From the NCBI RefSeq assembly GCF_949628215.1, contig NC_134281.1, positions 12,224,501 through 12,288,500 on the forward strand: a stretch of DNA of 64,000 bases, written 5' to 3'. A model generated the notes under the pieces. It was not told the origin of the DNA. It did not search any database and saw only the letters and a list, made by a program, of their open reading frames with translations. Shown one piece after another: positions 27,201 through 40,301 of the stretch. The stretch comes from Phalacrocorax aristotelis. Its lineage: Eukaryota; Chordata; Aves; Suliformes; Phalacrocoracidae. Every line of letters starts with the position of its first letter. Position 1 is the first letter of the stretch. The position numbers were made by a program, and so were the translations under genes.

Positions 27201-29945
27201 AGGCACCATGGGGAATATTTACATGAATAAAGACTGCATGATCAAGATCTTTGATCTGGGAATTGCTATTCTGCAATCATCTTTAAAGCACCAGGAGTGC
27301 CCCTGGCACTGTATATATAATAATAAATGATTAACAATAAATCATGTAATTAAATCTTCACTTGAAACATTCTTTTCATAATTCTTGCCTCAGATTTAAG
27401 TTCCCACATCAGACATATTAGGTCTTCATAATATCATTAAAGTTCCTACACTTCAGCTTTTAAAATTCCCCTAGGGATCTATTGTTTCTTTGTTTAATGT
27501 GTTTATGAGCCAAAGGGCCCATTAAATACAATAGGGAAACTCCCAGACCTTTAAAAACTTTGCCACCAGAGACATTTCTTAGGAAACAGGATCATTTTTG
27601 TCATTCCATCGTGTAACTATTGGAAAGCCTATTGATGAGAGACGTTCCAGGAGAAAAACAGGAAAAATACTGCCCCCCACAGATCATCAAGTCATTAAGG
27701 CCACAAGGCTAGCCAAGGCAGAACTGCTGCACACATACAGTTTTCCTTCCTCTGTTGCATCTGGTCATTCACATAATCCCACATTAAGAATATTTGGTAC
27801 CACTATTGCTCTTTATGCCTCATCACCTTTGTAGATGCTTTCTGTAAGGACAAGGAAAAGACAAAGCCTCCTTGTATTTGCTTGGTCTGGAAGATAAAGA
27901 GATGGGCAGATGCTTACATTCATCTAAACGCAAGCTGTACACTGTCCCCTACAGATTTGAATGGAACATTACATCCGAGACAGGATTTTTTGCCAAAACC
28001 AGTATTCTGAGTATCAAACACTGACTTTTAAAAGTGAATTCCCATCCACCTTCAAAGGGACTTCCTAACAAACTTGGAGAGACTCTTTACAGAGAGCAGG
28101 ATGAAGCCAGTCACACTGAAGAAGCTGGACTCTATCACAGACAAACTTCATGGTCTGAACCCTCGTTGAAAGTTCTTTGATATTGCATTCTGCAATCCAG
28201 ATAACCAGTGAATTCTGGTTTAATTTAGAGGGGTTGTCTTGTCTAGCTGCAGGGCTCTTCTCAACTGCTTGCCTCATTTTTCTAAAAAGTAAAACTCATT
28301 CAGAATTTATTTAAGTCTCCTTGGTGAAGCCACAGAGGATAAGCTGGGGTGCTGTGGTTTATCAATTCAGCCTCAAGGTTCAAAGAAGGTCCAGAGCTAA
28401 GTGGGGAGTTCACACTTGTGAAAAAGTGTACCCAAGGGATATGCAGGGTTACTGTGTAGAAGCCAGAGTCTGAAGTGAGAATGCCTGGCATCAATCTGAG
28501 CAACACCATGCCAGTAAAGACGGTTCACCCGCAGTTGAGTTGGCGGTTTCTCAACACAGAAGAGCTTAGAATGAGGGTTAGTGTGAGCCATGGGTGAAAT
28601 GGAAATTCCTTTGGCCTCAACTAATGCATTTTAAGTAACTCCCACTTAGAGTTAGATAATTACAAGTTCTATTTTGTTGAACAGTTAAAAAAACCCAAAC
28701 ACAATATGTATTAGGCTGGAAAGTTCTACATTCCAGTGAACATGAGGGATGGTGAATATAGCCTGTGGGCCAAACACAGCCCACGCAGAGCTTCACACTG
28801 TTGAAGCTTTCATCTTCAGCACCCTGAGGTACAGCCCACAGAGACCATAGGAACTCAACATGCAGTGCTCTATCCTGCTCCAACCTAATGCATATCACAT
28901 GCTAGGGCCTGTACCTTCCGTGAGCCATACTGTCACACCACAACCGAGGAGGCTCCCAGCTTGCTGTATCTTTAAGTACTCAAGGGGTGGGGGGCTTAGT
29001 TTGGATTTCAAGAGGGTGACACATAGGTGTAACTTATGTAACCAGCAAGGTTCCCACAGGACTGCTTCTTGTTCAGAAGGTACTTATTGACAGCATACAT
29101 ATTCACCCATCAGTTTGCTGATTCTTGATGAACTGCATTCGCATGCAATGTATGTCTTATGCTAGTATTTACAAGTCACTAAAAAATACAAACCAAGTGC
29201 ATTTCCCTCCTACCTCACACCAAAATCCAACGATAAACAACCAAAATCATGTAGAAATTGAATATATGCTTGGTTGTAAAGATGTCTGAAAAGACAGTGA
29301 GGAATAAGGCCATGCAAAGTTTCACATAAACACAGGAATTTAAATGGTAGATAAGTTATATCATATGACCCAGTGTTAAATAACAAGGGAAGCTTTAATA
29401 AACACTGTTGCAGCCGTATCTCTAATACCTTTACAGGACTTCATGATATAACCCCAATGAACAGACCTAGTAGCTTAATCTACATTTCCAGCTTGCCAGT
29501 GGAAAGTTATTAGTATAGATATTAATTGTATCTTATTATTACAAATGTTACAAACAAGTTCTCAATACACCTAGCTAAGAAATAGCTAAGAATAGACTGA
29601 AATGTAGAGACACAAAGAGTGTGCATGCCAAGAGTTTCAATCAAGTCCATGTACTGCCTAGTGTAGATCCAGAGTGAACAGTACAAATGCCCTTATATAA
29701 GTATCAGTTGTGCTAATGACATTCAAGTTATTTAGCTGTGGCAACAGAGTAAGAACAGATTAGAAGAAATTTGTAGTTTCTCATTCCCAAATAGTGGACT
29801 AAACCCGAGGATCACGTCTTGGTTCTTAGCCTAGCGTTGTACTCTGCCTTTTGAGTTACCTTTTGTTGACTTGAACTTTACGACAGTGTGATCAACCACT
29901 GTCAGCTCTCTGTAGAAAGAGAGATTGAGTTATTCAGGATAGTTT

Positions 29946-29995
29946 GGGTTTTGGGTTTGTTTTTCTTTTTTGGGGGTTTTTCTTTTGTTTTTAAA
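29946..29995. repeat. T/G-rich low-complexity tract
   Basis: Long T runs separated by GGG and GGGGG runs. There are three G runs in about 35 bases, one short of the usual four-run quadruplex pattern. Confidence 0.6.
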
Positions 29996-32900
29996 GACTG
30001 ACACTTAAAAATATATTTTCATCTTTTTAATATTAAACCCACGCAGAAATCTTAAAACTGAAACTTATTTTCTACTAATATTACTCATTATTTGCATTAT
30101 TGAAGGAAACTAAATTTTACCCCGTAGGTTCAGCTTAATTCCTCCTCCAACACCTTCAGTACTGAAGGTGCCAGCTTCCTCCATGTTACCAGTATAATTG
30201 GGGAAACAATGATCCATGGTGCAGCCTCCGTTACTGGGCTCCAGGATTTAAAAGACCCTTTACAGCAGACAGCAACATACCCTACTTGCAGCTCTGCCAC
30301 AGCCTCAGCATGCAATCTTGAACGAAATGCTTAATTGCAATATCCTGCTTTATTTTCTTCAGATGAAAGAACTTAGATAATTTATAGCCTCCTTCGTAAA
30401 TGCTCACAGATTTATGAATGGAGCATTCCTCCTTCCCTTGCTATTGCATTCCTGCAATGGTTTTCTGTCTGAAACAAAGGATGTTGGGTTAGAAGGGTAA
30501 CTAATAAGCAACCTAAAAATAAAAGGAACATAGCCTGAGGTCAGCATGACCTGCAGTACTGCAGTAATTGCTTCTGCTGCTCTTAGACACACACGAAGGA
30601 TTAGCAAACACCCTACACAACTCCCTGGAACAGCAGCAGAGTATAAAAAAAACAAAAAGAAAAGTAAGATAAAGCCTCTTGTCCCAAGCTTACTGTTCAA
30701 AGGACATAAAACATTAAGTTCATTCCTAACTTCTAAAGAACATTAATTTGAAGAAAACTCTGGGAAGAAATCCTATGGAAATTAACCCTTGTTTTTCTGG
30801 ATACTATTACTACATGCAGAACTTGCAGATTTCTCTAGAAATTCCTAGTCCTTAGAAGTGAAAAAATGTTCTGATTAGTTTCTCATGTAACCATCCAGCC
30901 CATAAATGCCAGAGCCAGACTGAAGGGAACAGTTATGCAACAGGGCCCTGTTGAAGAGGAAAAAAAAAACTGCTTGAGGCAAATTGGCTGCTTACATCAT
31001 ATTTTCATGCTCTGTTTACAACCCCTCTGTATAGGAATCTCACAATTCTGCTCTATAGACGTGGGTGAATGTCTTCTGATGAAATATGAAAAAACCCAAA
31101 CAACTTACTGAACATTCAAATTTCAATTGAACATAGTGTTTTAAATGTCACTTGTTTAGCTGAGGGTTGTTTTGTTTGTTTTTTAAAATACTTAGCCTAT
31201 TAAAGGTTTTGACATGAGGAGTGAGGATACCTTCCAAATACCCCTGGGAATTCTTTTTTAGACCACAATTCCCATCACATTCGGTTCTTCTGGACTCCCT
31301 GTATATATTCCTGCTTCATATCAGTACTAACATGCTGAAAAGAACTCCCATACTTCCACTTTCTTCTAAGGGGGCTCTGACATTAAATGATAGCTTAATT
31401 AACATTTTTCCCCTCAATCGCAGTGCTGGCTTAACCAGCTCCTGTTCCCCAAACTGACTGGATAATTGATTCAAGTTAAAGCTACGCTTCATCTTCTACC
31501 TGTGTCAGTTCCCCAAGCTGCTCAGACACTGCAAACAATTCCTACTTAGGCCCTGCAAGCACTTTTATCAGCAAGCACTGAAAAACTTAAATTCCTGGGA
31601 ATTCTCCCTCATCCATCACACAGACTTGCACCTATCAGCTAGGCATGCAGAAGATGAGAACTCAAGCAGTGCTGTAACAGTGGATTTCAAGAGTGGAAAC
31701 AAAATAAAATTTCCTCCAAGACCAGAATATATCCCTGAGCAGAGCAATGCAGGAAGAAGGGGGTTCATCTCTGGCTAGAAGGAGAAAATACCTCAAAGAC
31801 CACATATGCGTTACATCTCTGAACATGGAAATGTTGGAGTCAGACTCAAAAAAGTTTCCAAACATTTTTATGTACTTTTTGTACAGAACTCCATGGCTTT
31901 AGATATTCAGCCATCATTTAACTCTTATCAGAAATAAAAATCCTATGGATTAATGACTCACATTAGCATAGCGCAACTGCTAATTCCCCAGGCAAGGCGT
32001 ACATTAAACAAAAAAATAAGTGGGTGGACAATTAGTTCAAATGATGCTCTGCAACTCACAGTCTAACACCTTCCCTTCAGCAGAAGGGGAGGACTTCCTA
32101 GGGTAGAAACACCTTGAACAGAAAACAAATGCTTCAGAGATGTACCTGCACGTTTTGAGTAGGCCACAAGTTAAATCCTTCCTTACATGGCAGGACTTCA
32201 TGAAATAGCTGATGAATAGGTGTTTTTGAAAAGGAAGTAATGTACCCGACATTTCTCCTACTAGTATGTTGAGACTATAATCAGCTCAAAATTGCAACTG
32301 CAGTTTGTGACTATAGTTTAAAACGAGTTTCAGATTTGCTTGATGTGGCAGATGTCCACTAATGCCAACATTATTGATGTGTTCTATGAGATCAACAGTG
32401 TCTACAGAAGCTTCACCAACATATAGGTGTTCAAGTGTTCACTGATGTTTAAGATAGCTCTTTTTTTAAAAAAAGCCTAAATACTAGTTACAGGAGAACA
32501 GATGAGAAATGAAAAAAAACTATCAGTCACACACAATAAAGAACATACTAGAGTACATTCTAGAAGATGAAAATTTAACTAGCTATAGGCTACAAAAGGA
32601 GGAAAATGCAAGGAAGATTTGGTCAGTGTTTTTGTTTACATCCTTAAAGTTTACTTCTTTGATCAAATGAGTCAACCGTATTGAATCAGATGTATAGCTT
32701 GCATCCTTTAAAAAAAAAATCTAGATTCTAAGAGACAGAACTGTAAAGAAAGAATCCAGACAGTAGGAGACACTAAGATCAAGAACCAGCAGATCTGTTG
32801 TGAGTGTGATGATAGTACTATTTCTCTGTGTGACTGTCTTCTCTGCACAGCTGTGCCAGTGAAAGAACAGTGCTCACCCTCTTTTCAGAGCTGTGTTTCA

Positions 32901-33136
32901 AGACTGGCACCAGAAAGATAGGAGTAAGATGGAGAAATGGCTGTCCAGGAAGTTTCATCCCAGAGACGTCAGAGACCTTCCCAAAAATGAAACCTCGTAA
33001 CCTTTCTGTGGGACAATAGTACTAAACGAAAATTCAGAGGAAAACAGAATTAATGGAAAATTACACAGTAAATTTCATATTCAACACCTGAAACACGCCA
33101 TGCAAAAATATTTCTCCTTAACTCATGAAACCACAC

Positions 33137-33148
33137 GGGGGGGGGGGG
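33137..33148. repeat. Poly-G tract (12 G)
   Basis: An uninterrupted run of 12 G, followed by CAGGGC. Confidence 0.9.
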
Positions 33149-36100
33149 CAGGGCAGAAAAATCATTGTACAGACATCACACTGCCTCAAGAAAGAAATAG
33201 CTATGACAGCTGGCTTTAGGATTGAGTACAACAGACAGATCTCTTGTTACCCACAGGACGCTGTGAATCTGGAAGCTGCACGTATGTAGCATTGATGGTT
33301 TTAAGATGGTTTTCAGGGAATGAATGCAGGAAAAAAGTTCTAAAGGCTTAAAATTTAATCATGAGGAAAAGCGCCATTAGCTAGTACTGAGATTAGAGCC
33401 TGTGCTTTATGGATAGAACTGCATTAATACAGAAACAACTCTGAATATTTGAATTACACCAACAGGTAATCAGAAGGTGTGGTATAAAAAATTATTAGGA
33501 GTTGTGTTGTATTTAACTATAGTGTATTTTCCTGGATTGCAGTGGTGCTTTGGATCTCTTGCCTTTTATAAGCAGCACCTCAGTCAACGAGAATTTAGCT
33601 CAGAGGAATGCATTACAAATGTAGAACAAATCAAATTAACTCTCAGATGGTATCTGCTGATATCTCATTTCTTCCTCAGACTTCTGCTAACCACTGAAAT
33701 GCAACATCTGGGCAGCTGGGGGAGGCAATTGTTTTACTAAAAAGTACTAAATGTAGGTGCTACAGAACAAATTACAATACACTGCTTTACCACACCACCT
33801 ATAGCACAGGATGAAAAGGTAATTAGGTCTACCTAGCCTGTGTCAGCTTTACAGCATAAAAAGCCAACTTAATCAGAGCAATTACATGCTCAGGGTGAGT
33901 GAAGGTTACAGTCACCTGCCACAGAAGTTATTTAAAGAAATCAAGATCTGGTGCACCATCTACTTGTTTCAGTTTTTTTCCCTGCCACTGAAATTTGAAT
34001 GGTCTGGAATAATTCAGTAACAGATTCAATTATGACAACCATAGGCTTACACTTCATATTCTACATAATTTAACTTCAATTCAGAGCAGCATACTTCCTT
34101 CCTTTAAAAAAGGAAAAAGTGTGTTTCCATGAAAGTTCTTTGTAATTTCCATAGAACAGGTTGAGGAAAGGATTACGTGACTTCCTCAGTCAAAATTTTA
34201 CACAGCATTTCACCTTGATTAGCATTAAGTGACAGGCTCCAGTGACATACACATTTGATACAATGATTTACATAGAACTAGAGGTTTTACTGCCCAACAG
34301 TTTAAAGGATTTGAGAAAAGCAAATGAAAAATTACTGTAGCAGAAGTGCCACAACTGTGAGTTCTATTAAGTAATGATCAGACTATGAATCATTTAATAA
34401 ACTGTGCCATTGCTAGCAAAGGTTTTTTATAGCCTCATTACCAACCAAGATCATAAACTTCCTGTGCAACAGCTGAGTGCTGTGAGAAAGCAACAGGACT
34501 AAGGCACCTGCAACACAACGGTCTCTTCTAGAGACTAAAATTGATCCACTATCACAACACAGTTTATGGAATTGAGGATTCCACTTGCCAAACAGTTTAA
34601 AGACACTGGTTAAAGTTCCTTGCTCAAATCATCAGGAAACAGGCTGGGCAAAACACTAGATTATCTACTGCAGAGAAACTATGTACTGACATGGACTTTG
34701 GGTGACACAAACTAATAGACTGTGATCAGAGACTGGGATGTTTAGCCAGCACAGATGCATAAAGCATAGGTCTTTATCAGACAATTAATTAAAAAAATGG
34801 TTCTAAAAACCTTGAGCAATTTTCATCATTAAAACCGAAGAGAAACTGGAATGCATCCATTACCTGAGGTATTAAAGATATTTTATGATCTAAATATATA
34901 ACACAGATTAGGCTTACTGAAGTTTCTGGAACTATACTAGTTTTCAAGACCTATTTTATGTTGCCACATGAATACTTTATTATCTTCACAAATAAGAAAA
35001 TTTATCTTTTCCATTTAAGGTTTACGCTATCCCTTACTTTCAGAAAACAAAAAGGCATAAGACTAAGGAACCCTGTACGTATTCTGAATCAAATAACATC
35101 CTTCCAATTCACAAAACATGATTACATTGTAATATTCTGATCCCTTCCACAGATTTCCGTATGGACCTTGAGTAAGTAAACCTCCATGTCTACCATGTAC
35201 CATACAGAAGGAAACATTGCTGAAACACCCCCATCATGACCAGTCATTACCCAACTCTTCCAAAGGCTTATGCAGTGTTTTCTGCAATCATTTGTCCACC
35301 CACACAGACAGTCAGCATGCCTAGTCCCTTGCTGTTGCAGGCAGACACATCATAAACCGATCAAATGCCATTGTAAAACTAAATAGGCTTTTTGGCCTAA
35401 GTTTCCAAAATTTGGGAGTGGGCCTCTCTTCCATTCAAACTAATTTGGGTAACAATGAAAAACTTCACTCATAAACAGGGTTTCTGACTACATCTTTTTC
35501 CGTCAGTGGTTCTTGTTTTCCGCTCCAACCCACATCATCTATTCTCTTCCTTCCACCCATTCTTTCCCCCCCAAAAAAAGGCTGGCTTGGACATTGTGCT
35601 TCAATTTTCTGCAGAACTTTCTATTTTTCTTTCCCATTCTTTTTGTTTAGTATATGAAAGCAGCTTCCTGTTTAGAAACATGGGAGTCCTACACCCTCAG
35701 TAATGATGTATTCAGCCCATCAATGATCTTGGCATGAATGTCTTAAACCTTAATAAACCTGATGGGATTTTCTGTACATGTCATCATCAGTCCAAAAAAC
35801 AATGCACAACATTTGTCATCTTGCACTGGATCAGCTCCCTTCCCTGTGCTATAATCCTACTAAGAATCCTAAGGGCTTACAAGTCTCCTTCTTTTAAATA
35901 TTTCAGATTATAGATTTCCCATGCCTACAGAAGAAGAACAGAAGCACCAGAAGGAGACAGTGCTGTTGCAGAACTCCCAACACGATCAATACTGTTCCGC
36001 TTTTCCCACCCTGAGTCCCTGCAGCAGTCTGCTATTGCTCACTTCTTACTATAACCTATCATCCAAATCCTGGGCTTGTCCTGTACGGGGAAATGAAACA

Positions 36101-36240
36101 CAATGTAATCTCTGTTCAACTTTAAAAAAAACATCCCCCCAAATCCTGCATGACCTAGAACAAAATCATATCTTGTTTAAATACATAGGCTAGATCAAAA
36201 TCTATTTCTGTGGGTTCATAGAGGCAGCAGCGGTGGTGAC

Positions 36241-36597
36241 TCAAAATAATCTGAAATATTTGTCAGTTCGTGAGTTTAATGTACGTACATTCATAAGTGC
36301 AGGCCATTCCCCTTGCTGAATTTTAACTGCAGTGAAGTTCTCCAGTGAAGTTACTGGACAGCCATAGAAACTAGCACTTGAATCGGTGGGTGCAGCAGCT
36401 GCCTTGTATACCACACACAACAAAGTGCTGTCCTTCTCCAAGCAGTGCATAGCAGCAAAGTGGTTAACCACAATGTATTCTATAGGGCATAATTCTCCAG
36501 CTAATGCTACTAGCAGGGAGTTCGTGCATTTTAAAATCTGACAATGCAAAGCACACATACTGTTATACTTCAACTCTCGTGGCGGCTTGGTCTGTGC
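36241..36597 (-). other. Unassigned open frame with acceptor-like edge
   Basis: On the minus strand a frame of 118 codons plus a TGA stop stays open directly after a TAG that could serve as a splice-acceptor AG. The translation is Cys- and Ala-rich, including a CALHCQILKC stretch and a run of four Ala, and ends DKYFRLF. There is no ATG at the frame's start; the first in-frame ATG is at 36,556-36,558. The upstream pyrimidine tract is poor. I do not recognise the protein. It could be the last exon of an unknown transcript, a degraded retrocopy, or a chance open frame; chance is the most likely. Confidence 0.15.
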
Positions 36598-39500
36598 CTA
36601 CATAAACATCAAAACATATTTTGGTCTTTACTTATGGGTGAGCAGCAGAGTTATTTTAAAACTGTCAGCAAGTGCCATCCTAATTAAAAACAAATGACTA
36701 ATTGTACAACCAGAGGGCCTGTTGACACAGGCTACATACATCATTCAAGCAAAACCAACAAAGCTTGAATTTGAGGAAATGCAGCACCATCTAGCGTCCT
36801 ACATGAGAGATTCAAAAATCAATTTTATGATGAGTCCACACACAAGTTTCACAGGTAGCTGACACTGTCACAAAAGCAAAAAAAAAAGACCAGACAACAG
36901 ACACCAGAGGTCTAATTGCACCAGCACTTCTGAAAAAGGGAATTATATAATAAAAGTCTTGCTAAAAAGCAGCTGCTGAGAGTCAAATGTTTGCAGGCAG
37001 AACAGAAATCCTTTAAAGACAATAAACTGAGAAATTACTCTGCCATCTACTAAAAAGATGCAGTCCAAAGGCTAAAAACTACCAGAAGGCTATTAGAAAG
37101 GCTACTGTTAACAGTAAAAAGCTGCTAGAAATAAAAAGGCAACCTTCAAGAAGCTGAGTAATATTAAGATATTAAGAACTCTGGCAGGCTAAAAATATAA
37201 GACAGTATGAAAAGGCATTTGAGAAATCTTGAGAAATTTGAGGAAAATTAACAATAAATTCTTTTTCAAACACATTAGGAGCAGGAATCTTGACAAAGCA
37301 TTGGTACAGACAACAGATATCAAAGAATAGAAAGAACAGTAAAGGGGAGACAACGCTGTAGAAAAGCTTTCAAAATATATATACGTATTTTTAATCCACA
37401 TTGATCATGGATGAGCTTACACTGGCTCCCACTCTGGAGGGTCGGTAAAAGATGCTACTGGGCATTCAGACAGTAAATACCCAAGAAACCAATTAGACAA
37501 TAGAGCTAACACCCACCATGCATAATCTCTCACTTCAGAAGAAGCAGAAGGTGACAAATAAGACAATTTAAGAGTTCTACAGGGATTCAGGTGAGCTATG
37601 TAGGTGAGCTGACCTCTTTCAACTGTGCTGATACTCTGTAATATAGTATTACTGGACTTATAGATAAATGCATTATGCTGCTAAATATGGCTCAAATAAA
37701 GGAAATGTAGACCCTGTATCTCTATTACCATTTTCAGAGAACCTAACAAGTGTTATTAACAAATATTAATTCTAAGTTTTATCAAGGCAGAAGTTCCTGA
37801 TGTACCAACACCTTGTCTATTATGTCAGTCCTCCAATACAAAAATCATACTACAAAAAGGAATGGAGCAACTTTCATCAAAACTGATTGATCAGAAAACC
37901 CATCTGCAACCTGGAAAAGAGAAAACTGAAAGACAGTTAGGAGTGGAGAAGATGGAAAGGTAAATGTATACTCTGCTATCTCTGAATACCACCAAACTAA
38001 CATTGTCTGTCACATCCATGAAAGTGACAGGCAGCAAGTTCAAAACCAAGCCCAAACCAGACAAAGCCAAAACCATAAGTATTTCTTCAAAGAACATATG
38101 CTTAGCCTGTGACGTACCATAACACATAGCAAGGGCTTTACCAGACTCCTAAAAGGATATAGGCTAATTAATGGAAGACAAGTTCCTCAGGTTCTGTGAA
38201 ACATACTCTCTCCTTTGAGATGTGCAGATCCCTGAGAACTGGAGGACTATCACTGTGTTCACCTGCTCCTATTCCCTCTCCCCCCCTAACCATTTATTCT
38301 GGCCTTCTACAGTGGTATAGAATAATCGACTAAAAAGCATCTCAGTGCAGGTATCCTTTACCCCTTCTAGAAGGGGAACAGTAGCTTTCTTCCAACATCA
38401 AGGGTTGTGTACACACAGGAGTTGATGCTTGCTGAGCAAACTCTTGCAAAGACAGCATGCTAGGAACAGATGACATAGCAATCAGAAAATTGTTCTCATC
38501 CTAGCCCAGACCAACTTCAAGCAGGGATGGTATAGTGAGGGAAGTCTGCTACAAAGCCACTGCATACCTGCTCTTCATTCAAATAATGTTGTAGTAGTTA
38601 AACTGTACATATGCTTTCTTTGTTCATTTACATACAAGGGACCTATATATGAAAACAGCATCAGGCACAGGTTTAAAATAATAAATTCTTGCCTATGTGT
38701 ACAAGTGGAACAATTTGTCCTTTCTAGAATGAAGTGCAAGGAGTATGGTAGCAAGCCTCCACGTGATTAAAAATTTAAGATTATAATTGCAGTTAACACA
38801 CTAATTCTCAGCAATAGCTTCAGCTATCACTCCTATTTTTTAGATCTATCCCAAAGCTATAGGACACTGCATGAGTCAGAGTACAGACGCCACCTAGAAG
38901 CCATAGCAGATTTTGTATCAGTCCCCACCTTCCTGATTTCAAAGAGCATGAAGTATACATTTATCTTGAGTGTATACATTTTACTGCAAAGAGTTAGCAT
39001 TCCTTTAAGAAAAATCTGGCTTGGGGCTTACTAAGGGCAACCTTGCATTCCTTACCACTGTCACAAGCTTGGACATAAGTTATGAAGATTTTAACTGTAG
39101 GAGAAACTGCCAGAGCAAGCTGCTTTTGCTAACCTTACAGAGCATACCTAAGAACCTAGAAAAATTGTTTATTAAGTCATAAGTCAAGCTCTGTAGGCAT
39201 GTCCCAGTACAGACCTACATCTCTCATATGCCTTTCAAACCTACTTATTAAAACATTTCATAATGTAACTGCCTTTTTCCACCCCCTCCATAAAATAAGG
39301 AGAATAAATTGCAAACAGGGTGGGCCTGAGAAAGTGTATATTAAGAGCAGCTTTGTTCAGGGTTCTAGAGCACCTCCACTGCAGATAACTAAAGAGCATC
39401 TTAAGCATTCAGCAGAATTTAATGTATTCAAGAACTGAATCAGGCTCCAGACAGTGGGAAATGAATGCGTGCAGCAGGCAACTCAACAGCATACGAGACA

Positions 39501-39902
39501 ACCTCAGCCTCTACTTATGGCTTTGCAAACCATAGCTCTATTAACAAAGCTGCAATAAAAACATCTGAAAACATCATAAGGAAGCCCATCTCCCTTACAT
39601 ATCTTAAGCAGAATACGCACATATATATTATTTCCCTGCTACAAGGATACGCATCAAGAATTGGAACACAGAAAAGCCAGAAATTGTAGCATGGTAGAGC
39701 CAAGTAGTATTGTCCCACTAAACATCAATCTGCAAGACTAAGGTATTAGCAAGGACAGAAATCAACATGAACACAAAAAAGTCACTTTTTTTGGAAGGTG
39801 AGGCTACATACTACAACTTAATATAGCACCAGCTCTATAGAACATAGGAATAATGTCTTCAACATAAAAACATGACAACACAAATATGAAAGATAAACCA
39901 AA

Positions 39903-39908
39903 TTTATT
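39903..39908 (-). terminator. LSM3: LSM3 poly(A) signal AATAAA
   Basis: Canonical hexamer on the minus strand about 310 bases downstream of the LSM3 stop codon. Later signals further downstream cannot be excluded. Confidence 0.6.
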
Positions 39909-40082
39909 TAAAACAAAAAATTAAGACAGTGCTATTGCCGAGATTGAAAACAAAAAAAGAGGATTCTTTTACTGATGTGACAAGTCAGTCAATTTACAGC
40001 AGTTACATTAATTCTGAGAAAATCAGGTTGGGTTTACACTGCTTCGGTTGACTAAATGTACTTTCTGCAAGACAAACTGGTT

Positions 40083-40100
40083 CCCCTCCCTCCCCTCCCC
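40083..40100 (-). promoter_or_regulatory. Four-run G-quadruplex motif in LSM3 3' UTR
   Basis: Read on the minus strand, which is the mRNA sense, the sequence is GGGG-A-GGGG-A-GGG-A-GGGG. Four G runs with single-base loops are among the most stable quadruplex patterns known. It lies about 120 bases past the stop codon. Folding and function are inferred. Confidence 0.6.
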
Positions 40101-40220
40101 AAAAGAGGGGACAAAAACATCCCTTAAAAAACATGTACAGAATTTTGAGACTCATGATTGAAACACGAACCATTGTCCAAGAGCCTGAAACTTTCCAACA
40201 AGGTTAAATCCTTTCTTGCT

Positions 40221-40301
40221 TCAACCAACCCTCAGTGGGGGAGCTACAAGCACAACGCCGTCACCTCTGACAAAGAGCATCGGAATATTCCTTTTGGTAG
40301 A
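40221..40301 (-). CDS. LSM3: LSM3 coding exon 4
   Basis: Residues 77-102 and the TGA stop. It encodes STKRNIPM at the start and the Sm2 motif with RGDGVVLV. The acceptor TAG is at its high-coordinate edge, and it is in phase 0. Confidence 0.97.
   Translation of the reverse strand, partial: STKRNIPMLFVRGDGVVLVAPPLRVG

Larger units (their letters stand above)
20001..30000. other. Intergenic sequence, no gene seen
   Basis: AT-rich sequence with no supported gene. It holds a (GA)9 microsatellite at 24.19 kb and a T/G-rich tract at 29.95 kb. A small perfect stem occurs at 22,007-22,025 (7-bp arms, 5-nt loop), probably by chance. Confidence 0.6.
30001..39880. other. Intergenic sequence downstream of LSM3, no confirmed gene
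   Basis: AT-rich sequence up to the inferred LSM3 transcript end. It has a 12-base G run at 33.14 kb and a 16-bp perfect T7A7 palindrome at 32,460-32,475. A minus-strand open frame at 36.24-36.60 kb reads in a more protein-like way than its neighbours and is listed separately at low confidence. Confidence 0.55.
39885..40220 (-). other. LSM3: LSM3 3' untranslated region
   Basis: Sequence between the LSM3 stop codon and the inferred cleavage site. The first good AATAAA on the minus strand is at 39,903-39,908, about 310 bases past the stop, so cleavage is expected near 39,880-39,890. The region contains a run of closely spaced G tracts in the RNA sense (see the motif at 40,083-40,100). The 3' end is inferred from the signal only. 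Confidence 0.6.

Noticed and set aside
32460..32475. A perfect 16-bp palindrome made of T7A7.
   Set aside because: It is made of two homopolymers and is easily formed by chance in AT-rich DNA.
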